A DNA stretch of 64,000 bases, taken from contig CM065300.1 of the NCBI GenBank assembly GCA_032871835.1, positions 66,475,192 to 66,539,191 on the forward strand, written 5' to 3'. A program made the translations under genes and the position numbers. The notes under the pieces are model-generated. The model was not told where the DNA came from, ran no database searches, and worked only from the letters and a program-made list of their open reading frames with translations. This DNA comes from Dipteronia dyeriana (taxonomy: Eukaryota; Streptophyta; Magnoliopsida; Sapindales; Sapindaceae). Of this stretch, positions 46,974 through 59,123 are shown piece by piece. Numbering within the stretch: the first letter of the stretch is position 1; each line of letters begins with the position of its first letter.

Positions 46974-48274
46974 GGGTGCGTTTGGCACGGAGATGGGACA
47001 TGACAAGGTGGGACGGGACAGGACAGAACAGGACAGGACAGAACAGGACGGGACATATTGTTCTGTATTGTGCTTGGAAGGTCTGGAATAGAACTGTTAG
47101 ATGTACTGTTATATGTTTGGTATGACTGGGACTGGACGGGACAAGAGATACAAATGACCAAAGTACCCCTCTTGACATTTCCAATATTTATAACAAATTT
47201 ATTAAATGTGAAAAAAAAATCCTCCTAGATTTGGATCAAATTCAGATTCTTTCATTGATTTTGAAAAATATCAAATATTACTTGATTAAAAGTAATTAAA
47301 ATTCATTTAATTCCACAAACCCTAATTAAAATTTTCTTCAGTGAAACTAATTAAACTAACTAAATTTTTCTTAACTAGTTCTTCAATGAAATTAAATCTT
47401 TCTTCATTGATTCTTCATCAATTCTTTAATGAAAACCTAGCCATGTGTCATCTGGAAAAACTGCTCCAATTTAAACAAACCAAACAAATCGAAAACAAAT
47501 CAAAAACTGATTCAAAACAACCATCATCGTCAACACCAAATCATCATCGACAACAAATCAAAAATTTCTCTAAAAACTCAAACCCAGATCACCAAAAATT
47601 GAAACCCAGATCGTCAACATCCCTCAATCAAACTGAAACCCATATCGCCAAACCCATATACCAAAAACTGAAACCCAAATCGTCAACATCCCTCGATTAG
47701 CGTCAACACCAAACCCAGTTCCATAAACCATTATAACCACCACCAAATTGAACAAACCCAACCATCAACACCGAACCCAGCTTCAATCAAACCTATAACC
47801 ATCTCGGCGGCCTTGGTTCAGCGGTGTACGAGTGCACCGGTTCGGCGGCCCTGCTTTCAATCAACACCTCAGATCGCAGCCCTGGTTCGGCGGGAGAGAC
47901 TGAGATCTCTGCTCATCGCCGTCGGCTAAAGAAGAGAGAATGAAGAGAGAGAGAGAAGCATGAGAATGAACAGAGAGAGAGAGGTGTGAGAATGTAAGAG
48001 AGAATGAAGGGTTGGGTTTTTTTTATAATTGGTATTTTTGTAATTTTTGCAATTTTTGCAATATTTGAAGGCAAAAATGTCTTTTCCAGACTTGTCCCAT
48101 GCATGGGACAAGTCTGGCCGAGGGTCTGAGGTGGGACAAGATTTTATGGTTTTTGTCCCACCTTGTCCCGTCCCGTCCCGTCCCGTCCCGTCCCATACTA
48201 ATTGCGTGCCAAACGTGGGACAAGAGAAAGTTGTCCCGTCCTGTCCCGTCCCGTCTCACGTACCAAACGCACCC
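46974..48274. mobile_element. GGGAC-repeat element B, 1.3 kb, noncoding
   Basis: Terminal inverted repeats GGGTGCGTTTGGCACG (46974-46989) and CGTACCAAACGCACCC (48259-48274), 15 of 16 paired. Inside the ends are pentamer arrays: 'gggacgggacaggac' at about 47010-47053 and 'gtcccgtcccgtcccgtccc' at about 48165-48192. No clear duplication flanks it (ctctctca versus gcattgat). Proteins rich in Pro, Ser, Arg and Cys that can be read here come from the repeats. Confidence 0.7.
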
Positions 48275-48836
48275 GCATTGATATGTTGACTATTTATTAT
48301 CTTCAACCTTTGTTCTTCATCTTCAACCTCCATTATCCAGAAATATTCTCCTCACAAACCTACAAATCACCCAAATACACAACAGAAAATCAATTAAAAT
48401 ACCTAGATCATTACATAATCCTTCGATGATCACCACAACAACACCACCACCACCCACCACCACCACCACAACATCAACAACTTTATTCATAACCCAACCC
48501 TAATGGTGGACATTAAGTTTCGAACCGAATCGAACAAAAAAAATGGTGTTCGGTTCGGTTCATCAAATGAATTCGGTTTAAACCAGTTTAAAAAATTAAA
48601 AATCGAAAAAAATCCGGTTTAAACCGGTTTGGTTTTCTAAAAACCGGTTTGGACCGATTAAACCACCTATATAAGTATAACTAAAAAAAACCTAACAAAC
48701 TTCTTTAGCTTTTCATTCATTATTATTAGTTATGTTTGATTTGTTTTTTATTTTGGGCTATTAAAAATATTATAACTCTGGCATAAAATTAGAATCCAAC
48801 AATCCATCAAATTTAAAAACATATTAAAAAGAACTC

Positions 48837-49669
48837 TGTCGTATGTAAATTTTATCAGACGTACACGTCATTGACAACGGATGAAATTGCCAGGTGGACA
48901 TCCAAATATGCATTAAAAAATATCTCGTAAGAATCTCCAAAGAGGAACCCGAGTAAACAAATATTGAACAAAACCTACTCGGGGTCAACTGACGTCATAT
49001 ACTACTCGGAATCAGATGACGTTATTCGGGACCAGCTAACATCATGTTCTACTCGGGACAAACATGAAGAAACCCGAATAATAAAGCCCACCGCATAACT
49101 CGTACACAAGTCAAGGGACGTTAAAATACGTAAAGATATCCATATCAATGAAGAATTCCAAGAAGAATAGAATACCAAACAGAAAGGATTCCTAATCAGG
49201 CAACAATTTTATTTCTTCAAAAAAAGACTACGCATTTATAAGGAAATAAGATTTAACCGGACTATATCACTAGAGTTCGATCTTTATACAGATCTCCGAA
49301 ATAGGAAAGAAGATAAACTACTTCAAACAAGTAACCAATCATAATTAAATACAAAGATCTTTTATTACTTGTACAAAAAGGATTAGGGTTCTATGCATAT
49401 ATAAATAGACCCATAATCTCATCACAAAGAAACAAAAATAGATAGAAAAATACAGAGAGAAAAAAAAAAGATCGAGAGTTGTAAATCTTTTTAAATAGTG
49501 GATTTTGGCTCGGTTGTTCATTCAACCACCGTGGACGTTTCTCCGATCATCGGAGTTTTACCACGTAAAACTTGTTTCCACTTACTTTCTCCTTCTCTTT
49601 CTCTTTGAAATCACAGCTAAAATCCAATATTGTTGACTTTTTTCACGTATCCAGAAATTGACGTCAACA
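48837..49669 (+). repeat. 5' LTR of Tat element 2
   Basis: 833 bp from TGTCGTATG to CAACA. TATA-like 'tataaataga' lies near 49400. It is shorter than the 3' LTR, mainly because it has one copy of a 'ctcgg..tcagatgacgt' unit that is doubled there. Confidence 0.92.
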
Positions 49670-49671
49670 AT

Positions 49672-49689
49672 TGGTGCTAGAAGGAGGGG
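49672..49689 (+). other. Primer-binding site of Tat element 2
   Basis: TGGTGCTAGAAGGAGGGG two bases after the LTR, one change (C to T at the fourth base) from element 1. Confidence 0.7.
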
Positions 49690-49715
49690 TTAAACCTCCG
49701 ATTTAATTAAAAATA

Positions 49716-51950
49716 ATGGCGGGAAGCAGAAACAGTCCTGAGGATGTCCAAAAATCTCCAGATAATGTCTATATTGGTAGTAGTTCATGAGATCTCGCCG
49801 TAACCACTGAGAACCAACCAACATCCCTAGCGGGGATCCAACAAATCCCTCTGACCAGCAAAGACCTAACATGACGCTTCCGAGAGGCGCTGCAACAACT
49901 GGTGGCAGACGCAGCAAAGGAAGGAGTTAATCTACTAGCTGCAGAAGAAGCACAACCTCCTAACCTCCTAACCTCCTACCTACAAGGCTTCGCTCGGTTA
50001 TAGTTGGGCAATGATTAGATGCACCGAAAGCTGGAATGAACTATGTTCCATTTAATCAGGCTGAACGTGAAACACCCGAAGAGGAGCAACCACGCTAGAG
50101 GCAGGGCCATAATCAGATAACCCATGCTAGACACCGCAAGCATGACCGACACAGGGATTGGTCGTCATCAGAAGATAGCGATCGACACCATCGTTAGCGT
50201 CATCACGGAACCATACGCCTGCAAGAATCAACCTGTGAGACTCGGCATCAAAGCGAAGAGACAGAGAGAGGAATGACAGTCACCCAGCGGTTTAACAATC
50301 ATGGAAGTCCGATGGGAGATAGAGATATTGTAATTCAAAGCCTGACCCGAGAAGTTGAAAACAATATATGTCAGATGGACACACTGGTCATACGTTATGG
50401 GTACAACGACTTATCTGATGAAGATTCTGATAGTCCATTCACTAGGGACATCCTGCGAACTTCATTCCCAGAAAGATTCAGGATGCCGTACGTGGAGCAG
50501 TTCAAGAAGGATACGGATCCTAAAGAACACGTCAGGCGGTATAAAAGTGTTATGGCTCAGTATGCCCACATCGACCCCTTGTTATGCCTCAACTTTCCAC
50601 AAACTCTAGGAGACACTGGCTCAAGATAGTTCAGGAGATTGCCCTTAGCGAGTATCGGAAGCTTCAATGAACTAAGTAGAAGTTTCTCAAGACAATTTCT
50701 AGGCAACGTTCATAGGAAAAAATCAGTGGCTTACCTTTCTCAGATGAAACAAGGGAAAGATGAGTCGTTGAAGAAATACCTGGGGAGATTCGGCCAAGCG
50801 GTATCAGAAATCGACAATGCAAAAGACGAATCGATAATCGCTGCATTCATCAACAATTTACAGAATGGATGGCTATCTTTTGACCTAAGAAGAGCCCATC
50901 TAACCAAATATTCAGATATGATGGACATGGCGGGAGGATATGCACTAGCCGAAGAAAAAAAGTTAGCCAAGGGTAGATGTTACATGCATGGAGGAAAACC
51001 CGAAAAGGACGCCGAGTCAAAGGTACAGAACCAAAAGGGAAAACAGAAAGGAAACGGCAAAGAAAAAAGCAAGGACAGAGGAAACAGACGTAATGCCGAG
51101 CAGACCACGGAGAAATTTTGAGGTAGATACGCCAACTATACCCATCTTCGGAAAAAACATGAGGAAATCCTTGCCATACTGGAAGAGAAAAATCTGGTAA
51201 AAGAGCCACGCCGATAGTCTCAGTTTGCCCTGCGAGATACAACCAAATACTGTAAATTCTATAAGGAAATCGATCATGAGACTTCCAAGTGTTACCAGCT
51301 CAGAGATTACATAGAAACCCTCATTCGGGAAGGACACCTTCAGAATGTAATCTTGAAAATGGATGAGAGGTCAGAACAGAGAAAGAGACCAGAGCCGATC
51401 ACAGCTCCGTTTGAAATCAAAGGGCCATCCCCAAGGCCGATGAAGTAATACAAACAATCTTTGAAGAACTGTGTACTGGGAGAAGTAACCGAGAGCGAAC
51501 ACAGGAAATCAGAGAAGCAGTGGAAGCAAGACAGAACTTTGATGTGAACTCAGTCGAACCAGACCCAAAAAGGGTAAAGTAAGAATGGGACCCAATAATA
51601 TTCACAGAAGCTAACTCATATGGGGTCGATGTTCGGCCAAATGACGCCATAGTCATAATTGTCCGGATTGATCACCGGGAAGTCAGGAGAATCCTGATAG
51701 ACAATGGAAGTTCGACAGATATTCTCAATGTAGCCGTCTACGATCAACTCAGGTTGGACAGAAAGGATTTACATTCTTTTCATACCCCACTCAGAGGATT
51801 CAGAGGAATTGAGGTCAGGTCTCTCGGGACGGAAAAGTTACCCGTAAAAATTGGAGCGGCACCTTGTCAGAGAACAATATTGCTCGATTTCGTGGTGGTA
51901 GACTTAGACAAGGCTGTATAATGCATTGTTGAGTCGGCCATTCTTGAATA
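49716..51950 (+). pseudogene. gag: Gag and protease of Tat element 2, broken
   Basis: The ATG at 49716 (MAGSRNSPEDVQK) matches the element 1 start. Best preserved is the capsid part at 50273-51121 (SFPERFRMPYVEQFKKDTDP, LSQMKQGKDESLKKYLGRF). The protease site is at about 51697-51730 (DNGSSTDILN). Stops occur early in gag (near 49787), at 50627, at 51119 (TGA in place of an Arg codon) and in the knuckle-to-protease linker. Frame changes occur around 51410 and 51915. It carries more damage than element 1. Confidence 0.88.
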
Positions 51951-53836
51951 AAACTAAGGTCGTAACAGCCACTTATGCATTGATGATCAAAATTCCAGAC
52001 CGAACAGGGGTCAGTGTAGTCAAGGGGTCCCAAGAGATGGCCCGAATAACGAATCTGTCAGTATACAAAGACAAAAATGATGGTAAACAAGTATGCACTA
52101 TAACGCAGCTGAGTCAGAACAAAGAGTCACTGTTATTCGAATTTGATCCAAGGGAAGAGTCGAAGGAGTCAAAAAATGAACCGGTCGAAGAAATTATCTT
52201 GAAAGAAAATGAACCAGGAAAGAAGATCAAGATCGGGCCCAATTTGGAAGGAAAAGTCAAACAAAGCCTCACTGATCTGCTTAAAGAATATAAGGATGTG
52301 TTCTCCTGAAGTCATAAAGACATGGTCTGGATATACGCCCGAATAATATCTCATCATCTCGCGGTAGACCGAATGCAAAACCAGTAATACAAAAGAGAAG
52401 GTCATTCAATCTCGAGAGAAGTCAGGCAATCAAATAGGAAGTGGAGAAGCTACTCGTTGTAGGGTCGATTAGAGAGATCAACTACCCTCAATGGGTAGCT
52501 AATGTAGTCCTCGTCCAAAAGAAAAATGGACAACAGAGAAAGTGCGTAGATTTCACAGATTTGAACAAAGCATGCCCAAAAGACAGTTTTCCACTCTCAA
52601 GGATAGACCAACTGGTGGATGCTACATCAGGCCACGAATTGCTCAGTTTCATGGATGCCTACTCGGGATATAACCAAATCCGGATGAATAAGGCTGACGA
52701 AGAAAAAATAGCGTTCACAACCGATCAGAACTTGTACTGTTATATAGTAATGCCCTTCGGATTAAAAAATGCAGGGGAAACATATCAAAGGCTGGTCAAC
52801 AAAATCTTCGCACGCAAATAGGAAGAAACATGGAAGTATACATAGATGACATGCTGACCAAGAGCCTCTCGGTAGACAAGCATACCTCAGACCTGCGAGA
52901 GACATTCGATGTTTTGAGGAGATACCAAATGAAGCTGAATCCGAACAAGTGTTTATTCAGAGTTCCTTCAGGAAGTGTCCTGGGTTTCCAAGTTCACCAG
53001 AGGGAAATCGAAGTCAATCCTGAAAAAATCCAAGCCCTGCAGAAAATGACCTCACCAAGGACACTAAAAGAAGTACAACGCTTAACAGGATGTTTAGCTT
53101 CCTTGGGTAGATTCATTTCAAAGACCACAGACAGATGTGCACCCATTTTTAGAGTAATTAAAAAAGGAAAAGGACTCGAATGGAACGAATAGTGCGAGAA
53201 AACATTCTTAAAAATCAAAGAGTACCTAGGGCAGACTCCTATCCTTTCGAAACCACAAATGGGAGAGATACTCCACTTATACTTATCAATTACAGAACTA
53301 GCAGCAAGCTCAGTCCTAATCAGAACAGAAGATGGAGTACAGAAACCAGTGTATTACACCAGCAAGACACTTTTACCAGCCGAGACCAGGTATTCACAAG
53401 CAGAAAAAATGGCCCAAGCATTGGTTTCAGCAGCAAGGAAGCTAAGGCCATACTTTCAGGCTCATACAATCCAGGTTCTCACTGACTGCCCATTAAAGCA
53501 AATTTTACAGAAGCTAGAGATTTCAGGAAGACTAACCAAATGAGCAATCGAACTAAGTGAATTCGATATCCAGTACGTCCCAAGGACATCTCTCAAAGGC
53601 CAAGCAGTGGTAGATTTTATAGCAGAGTTCACAGAACCAAACCTGGAAGCAAAAAAGATGTTGGGTAAAAATTTCCCATGGAAAATTATATGTCGATGGC
53701 TCTTCAAACACTCACGGCAGCGGGGCAGGGATCGTAGTATGCACTCCGGAAAGAGATGATGTCGAATGTGCCATGAGGTTTGACTTCAAAGCAACCAATA
53801 ATCAAGCTGAGTACGAGGCGTTACTAGTTGGACTCA
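51951..53836 (+). pseudogene. pol: RT and RNase H region of Tat element 2, second RNase H truncated
   Basis: The RT reading has LNKACPKDSFPLSRIDQLVD (about 52560) and the active-site VYIDDML (about 52835); a frameshift near 52815 lies just before the active site. RNase H is at about 53259-53660 (TRYSQAEKMAQALV). The second RNase H starts at about 53690 (after a frameshift) and reads to NNQAEYEALLVGL. It then stops abruptly at 53832-53837, where a deletion joins it to the integrase zinc region. Confidence 0.88.
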
Positions 53837-54826
53837 GGCAAGGATATTATTGGCCTACTTTATTCTCAGATGTACAACGATGTTCGGAGAGCTCAAACTT
53901 GCCAAAAGATTGCTAATGATATCCGACAGCCCCCTGAACAACTCAGAAACCTTACGTCCCCATGGTCATTTTCCATGTGGGGTTAGGATTTAATTGGCTC
54001 GATGCCAGCAGGGACGGGGGGTGGAGCTAAGCATGCAATAGTAACAGTTGATTATTTCACGAAGTGGGCAGAAGTTGAAGCATTGGTGCATACCACAGAA
54101 GCAAATACCACAAATTTCATGAAAAAGAATATACTTTATAGGTTTGGAGTTCGAAACACTATAATCACTGAAAACGGCACCCAGTTCGATAACCTGAAAT
54201 CCAGACAGATGTGCAAAGAGTGTCGGATTGCCAATTACTATGCCACACATGCCCACCCTCAAACAAATGGGCAAGTTGAAGCAGTGAACAAAATCATCAA
54301 GCACACACTCAAAGAAAAGCTAGATGCCAAGAAAGGAAGTTGGGTTGAAAAACTTCCCGAAGTATTATGGGCATATTGGACAACAGCAAGAACTTCAACC
54401 GGAGAGACTCCATTCACTTTAGCGTTTGGAACATAAGTTGTTATCCCCATAGAAACGTCATATGCATCACCCGCGGGTCAGGCTATATAATGAAGATCAA
54501 AATATTGACATGCTGTTACAAAGTCTAGATGAGCTAGAAGAGAAAAAGGGAGAAGTCCCAAATACGAAATATGGCATATCAGCAAAGAGTAGCTCACCAC
54601 TACAATTCTCATGTTCTGGTTAGGAAATTTCAACAAGGAGACCTGGTACTCAGAAAGGTGTTATTGAATACAAAAAACAAAGTTGTAGGTTCCCTGGCTG
54701 ATAAGTGGGAAGGCCCGTACAAAATTAAATGAATAGCTGGTAATTGAGCATATTGGATTGCACGACCCAATGGAGGGGTCTTACCCCGACCATGCAATGT
54801 CCAATATCTGAAGATTTTCTATCTAT
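53837..54826 (+). pseudogene. int: Integrase of Tat element 2, N-terminus deleted
   Basis: The coding part begins in QGYYWPT, so the HH half of the zinc motif is gone and the CC half is altered. The DDE core is mostly readable in 54002-54436 (YFTKWAEVEALVH, HPQTNGQVEAVNK), but the second Asp in the ITDNGTQF motif appears as Glu (ITENGTQF). The C-terminal part (QQGDLVLRKV-like, WEGPYKIK) has stops at 54434, about 54730 and 54746. Inactive. Confidence 0.88.
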
Positions 54827-55640
54827 AATTATTTTTTGTTTCCTTTTTAGTTAGGACAATTTTAGCTTTGGAATTTAAAATTTTGTTGGTTTTGTAGTTA
54901 TAAATAAAAATCAAACTCAGGATTTCCGGAAAATAAAGCATATGATAATAAGAACATATGAAAGACGAGCATGATAATAAGAACATGCAAATAGAATACT
55001 CGGGACCATTGATTCCTGAATGGGCGGAGAAGCTCGAAAGAGAATGCCAGCCGAGCAAGGTCAATTGACCTTAGCAAAAAGGCAAACTCGATACACAAGA
55101 TTCTGGAGAAAGGCTCGGGACGCTATCGAAAAACATTCCGGTGAAATGTGTAGCTGTGTTAAACGGTTCGGTACAAAAAAACTGGGGAGACGTCCTGGGT
55201 AATGTGTAAGGGCTCGAACAAATGATCATGGTGAGCCTTGATGTAATGTTTGGGTAATAACCTGAGTATGAAACGAGTAAATTCATTTATTTATTTCAAG
55301 ATGACTCGGTAAATATAGGTCAGTTTAATAAGATACTTGGCATTGAAAATAACTGGGTAACAAAACCAAGTTTAAAAAGATACTCGGTGAAGTTACTCGG
55401 ATAAAAACAGACAGTTTAATAAGATACTTGACATAAAGATTGTAACAACCAGTTTAATAAGATACTTGGCTCAAAATATTGCATTAGCCAGTTTAATAAG
55501 ACACTTGGCACAAAAGATTGCGGTAGCCAGTTCAGAAAGATATTTGGCGTTAAAAGTAACCAAAAAAAAATACTCAGTGAAATTTCTTTAGCAATGAATC
55601 GGATCAAACAACTCTGTTTTTAGAATTATAGTTAACTCGG
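54827..55640. other. Noncoding 3' region and degenerate tandem repeats, Tat element 2
   Basis: Spacer matching element 1 (24599-25680). Repeats built on 'ccagtttaataagatacttgg' lie at about 55310-55530. No gene on either strand before the antisense gene end. Confidence 0.6.
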
Positions 55641-55780
55641 AATTTCATTGATAATCTTTACAAAGAATCTTTACAATGAAATTTCTACAAAATAAATCAA
55701 GGTTAGGAGGATTTAGAACTATTGCAGATGCTCGGGTCGGGCACCATTTCGTATTCGCGGAGGAGACTTTCATTGGAAGG

Positions 55781-58618
55781 TCAAGTAATCGTATCGACCG
55801 AATCATCCATCCATTTGTTGTAATCTTCTCCCAGGATCGGTCCGACATCAGGCACCAAACCTTCCACGCCCGACTCCTGGCTGGCATAAAAGGTCGAGAG
55901 GGAATGCTCTGATGGAACCTCCAAATGCATGGGATGGGGATCTTTGCCTCGACTACGGTAATAAGCTCTCCACTCCTTCATCTGAGTCAGAAGAGATTCC
56001 AGGGATCGATCCACATGATTCTTGATCGACAGCTCCCAGTTGGTTCGGGCTTTTTCAGTTGCCCGATTCTTGACCTTAAAAAATTTACCAGTTGAAACTA
56101 GCCCTCGCTGAAATTCCCGAAGGAGAAGGGCATCAAAAGCAGGTGATCTTTTAAAACGGTCAACCCCTTGGACTTCGAGTTTCTGCCTGGCCTCTTTGGA
56201 TAGGGATTTGACTGTCAAAGCTAAGCGCTCTAAGTCTTCAATCTTCTTTTCATACGCCAACTAGGACTGCTCTGCTTCCTGTTCGGCTTTAAGCATTGAT
56301 TTCTGGGTAGAAGGCAACAAGTTTTGAAGTGGCATAGCCTTCTCCTCTGTCGAAGAAGCTTTTTCCTCGGCCGCCACTTGCTTTGCCAAACAGTTTTCAG
56401 CAAACACTTGGGCGGACCCAACTTTCTTTTGAAAAGCTGATTCAACCTGAGCCCGGCTATCCTCACTCTCTTTCAACTGAGCTTCAAGATGCCTTATTCG
56501 ATCAGCTTGATGTTGCTGCGTCTGAACCAGCTCAGCAAACTTGGCCACCATCTACAAGGAAATAAAATTAAAAATCTAGCAAGTAAGCAAGACGATTGAA
56601 GAGTTGGGAATAACTTACATAAGATGCGCCGTTAAAAATATTATGAAAACGACTCGTCAAATAAGCGTCCCTGAGGTGGCTCCAATAATCATCCCCGATG
56701 AAAGCCCGACCGGATGACATCGCCCTAAGCATATCCTGGGGAGAAGGATTGGAAGGACCTCCCGAAGATTCAGCCTTTAGATCTTCAACCTCGGGGGGAA
56801 AATAGCCTATGTTTGGGTCATAAGTCTCCGCACCCGCCGACGCTTCAACATCAATGCTCTAGGGAATCTCGGCCCCGGTGTCTTCATCACTAGAGTCAAT
56901 GAACGAAACCACCCGAGGAACTTTATGAGGATGAGCGGGAGAATCGACCGCCTTCCGTTTCTCGGCCCCAGAGCGATGAAAGCAGAGATCAGCTGAGGGA
57001 TCTTCCTAAACATCATCCCGAATAGATTCAAAAAAGTAGGGATCTGTATTTACTTGTCCCTCAGAGGTTTTACCTCCATCACTGACGTCCATCTTCTCGG
57101 TAAGGACCACAACCGGGGAGCTCGATTCAATAAGCCCCTCACCAAGACCATCGCTCTGCCTCCCTCCGTCTTCAGGCAATTCCTGAGTATGGCCACTCGG
57201 ACCACTAGACTCCCCTATGGTCGTCCAGATGACTTCCTCGGGGACACTTTTGGGAATCTGCCCGTCAACCTCATTAGGGTCCTCATCTGACTCAGGTGGG
57301 GTAATGCCCTCTTTGCTCTGACGATAAGCTTCTTTTTGGCTTGCTTAGGGGATTGACTTCACCTGACAAGCTTGAATGTCACAGACGATGTCCGAGTCAT
57401 ACACTTAAAAAAAAAAAAAGAATAGCGTCAGTATAAAAAGCAACACGAGAAAAATGGAGGGGGGGGGGGGGGGGGGGGGGGGGAGAGAGATCACCTACAT
57501 CGCCTGCGATAGCCTGAGATTTGGCTAAAGAAACCAAGATCTATCATCTTCTTCTCGTTAAAAAAATAAATCATGCTCCTTTTTTCTAGAGTGCAAATTG
57601 CTGCCCGAGCAAGTCTGGTCAGCTCAGTATCGCTGAATTCAAGTTTTTTCTTGTTCCATGCCTTAGGGGAACTAAAAAAATGGGGAACTTTTAGCACAGC
57701 CTGAGTCTCCACACCCGAAAGAGTAACTTCCAGTCCAAGATTCTCTCTAGTGAAAAATAAACTGTTCTTCCAATACTTGTTGGACGAAAGGAATCCCCAT
57801 ACAAAGCCCCTCTTCTTGGCATCATCGGAGGTATCAACTCCCCGATTCACTTTTTCCCCCTCGGGGACCCAACAATCTGGCGGGTTAGACATGAGAAAAT
57901 AAGTCCCTATCCGACCAGACTGCCTCAGCGTGTAAAAGTGCCTGATTTCACTCGGGAAAGGCGGTGACAAATTCATTCGGCTCCACATGTGCCACATGCA
58001 CATCAAGATCTTGTAGCTGTTCTGAACCAATTGGGATGGAGCAATCCCTGCTTCAACCAGAAACCAGACAATAATCGGCTGAAGAAGAAGAGTAACGCCG
58101 CAACAAAGCATTGACCCATAGATTGCCACCATGCCCTTTGGAGGGTTCCATGTGGCTCTATCACCAGCAGGAATCAGAATAATTGAATCGTCCAAGTCGA
58201 ATCGAGCATAATATTTCTCGATCTCATCCTTCCCGACCACATTCGGCTCGACGTCATACCCACTCGGGTGATCGACAAAAAAAAAGAGTCGAGATTTTCT
58301 GAACCCCTCTTCGACGTCCTTCTCATTAATAATCTGCTCCCTGATCCGGACGCTGCCCGAGTTGTGCTTATGAACTTCACTTTTACTTTGATGCATTCCC
58401 ATCCTCGATCGGAGAGGTACCCTGTAATCAGAAACGACAGATTCAGAACTAAAACGGATGTCAGGGTAAAGCCCAGAAATGTCGACTTCTAAAAAAAAAG
58501 GTTCGTCAGGGGGAATCTCCCCCAATAATCTACTAATGCAAAAAACCAGTTGAAAATCCCTAATATCAAGCGCTTCGAGAGCTATAGTACAGAGTCGACA
58601 ACGGGAAGTCGGATTCAT
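55781..58618 (-). pseudogene. Spliced antisense gene of Tat element 2 (gypsy-type transposon domain)
   Basis: Reads on minus from ATG 58618. Exon 1 (58618-57499) is open without a break for over 370 residues: ALEALDIRDFQLVFCIS, then IPAGDRATWNPPKGMVAIYG, CMWHMWSRMNLSPP. The domain resembles PF04195. Intron 57498-57404 (95 bp, GTAGGT..TTAAG) sits at the same codon and phase as in element 1 and contains a 25-base G run (read as C). Exon 2 (57403-56619) has EKRKAVDSP and several stops. Intron 56618-56552 (67 bp, GTAAGT..TTGTAG) matches the second intron of element 1. Exon 3 (56551-55781) is a coiled coil, then KRSPAFDALLLREFQRGLVS, ending at TGA 55783. Exon 3 has one stop near 56260. Exon 1 is far better kept than gag-pol of the same copy. 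The role is unknown. Confidence 0.87.
57459..57483. repeat. 25-base G homopolymer
   Basis: Uninterrupted run of 25 G inside intron 1 of the antisense gene of element 2; absent from element 1. Length may be affected by sequencing. Confidence 0.85.
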
Positions 58619-59108
58619 TAAAACTAACCTTGAATGAAGAAGCCTGATGCAAAATCTTCAACGGAGAATAGGGATTTTCTGCGTAAAGAAATATGGGCTG
58701 GAAAATTTATGGTTTGAGTCTCTGAGAATGAACCAACACAACTCTTTTTGGTGGAGAATTTAAAAGGGTAATAGCACGAAACCCTAGGACCCTCAAGGCG
58801 GGAAAAATCAAAGACAGATTTGATGACGTAGGCGGTGCACTAGGAGACGCGTAGATCGTTTCTCATAAATGGTATCGAAAAATGAAGCGGTATAGGACAC
58901 ATGTTAAGAGAAAAACTGGCCAAGGCCGTCAGAACTCCAAAACGTTGCTATCATTGAGATCTCGCGTGAGGAGGCAAATCGAATTTACATGGTCATCATT
59001 AAAACATGCCATTATGACAAGACATTTACCCTGGCATTAAAGAGATGTAAAAATTGAAGGGTTGATTAAAATACTTTTGCCCGGAACGAAACCTTGTTGG
59101 GTAAAAAT
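58619..59108. other. Spacer between antisense gene and 3' LTR, Tat element 2
   Basis: Corresponds to 28598-29072 in element 1. The likely location of an antisense promoter; no clear motif. Confidence 0.5.
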
Positions 59109-59120
59109 ATTTTAAGGGGG
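59109..59120 (+). other. Polypurine tract of Tat element 2
   Basis: 'attttaaggggg' three bases before the 3' LTR, as in element 1. Confidence 0.8.
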
Positions 59121-59123
59121 TAT

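Noticed and set aside
46745..48289. Open frames rich in Pro-Val-Ser-Arg and Cys
   Set aside because: They arise from 'gtccc'/'gggac' pentamer arrays at the ends of element B; all frames in such repeats are open.
56807..57031. Minus-strand open frame of 74 residues inside the antisense gene of element 2
   Set aside because: It is in a different frame from the exon 2 frame that matches element 1 (EKRKAVDSP).
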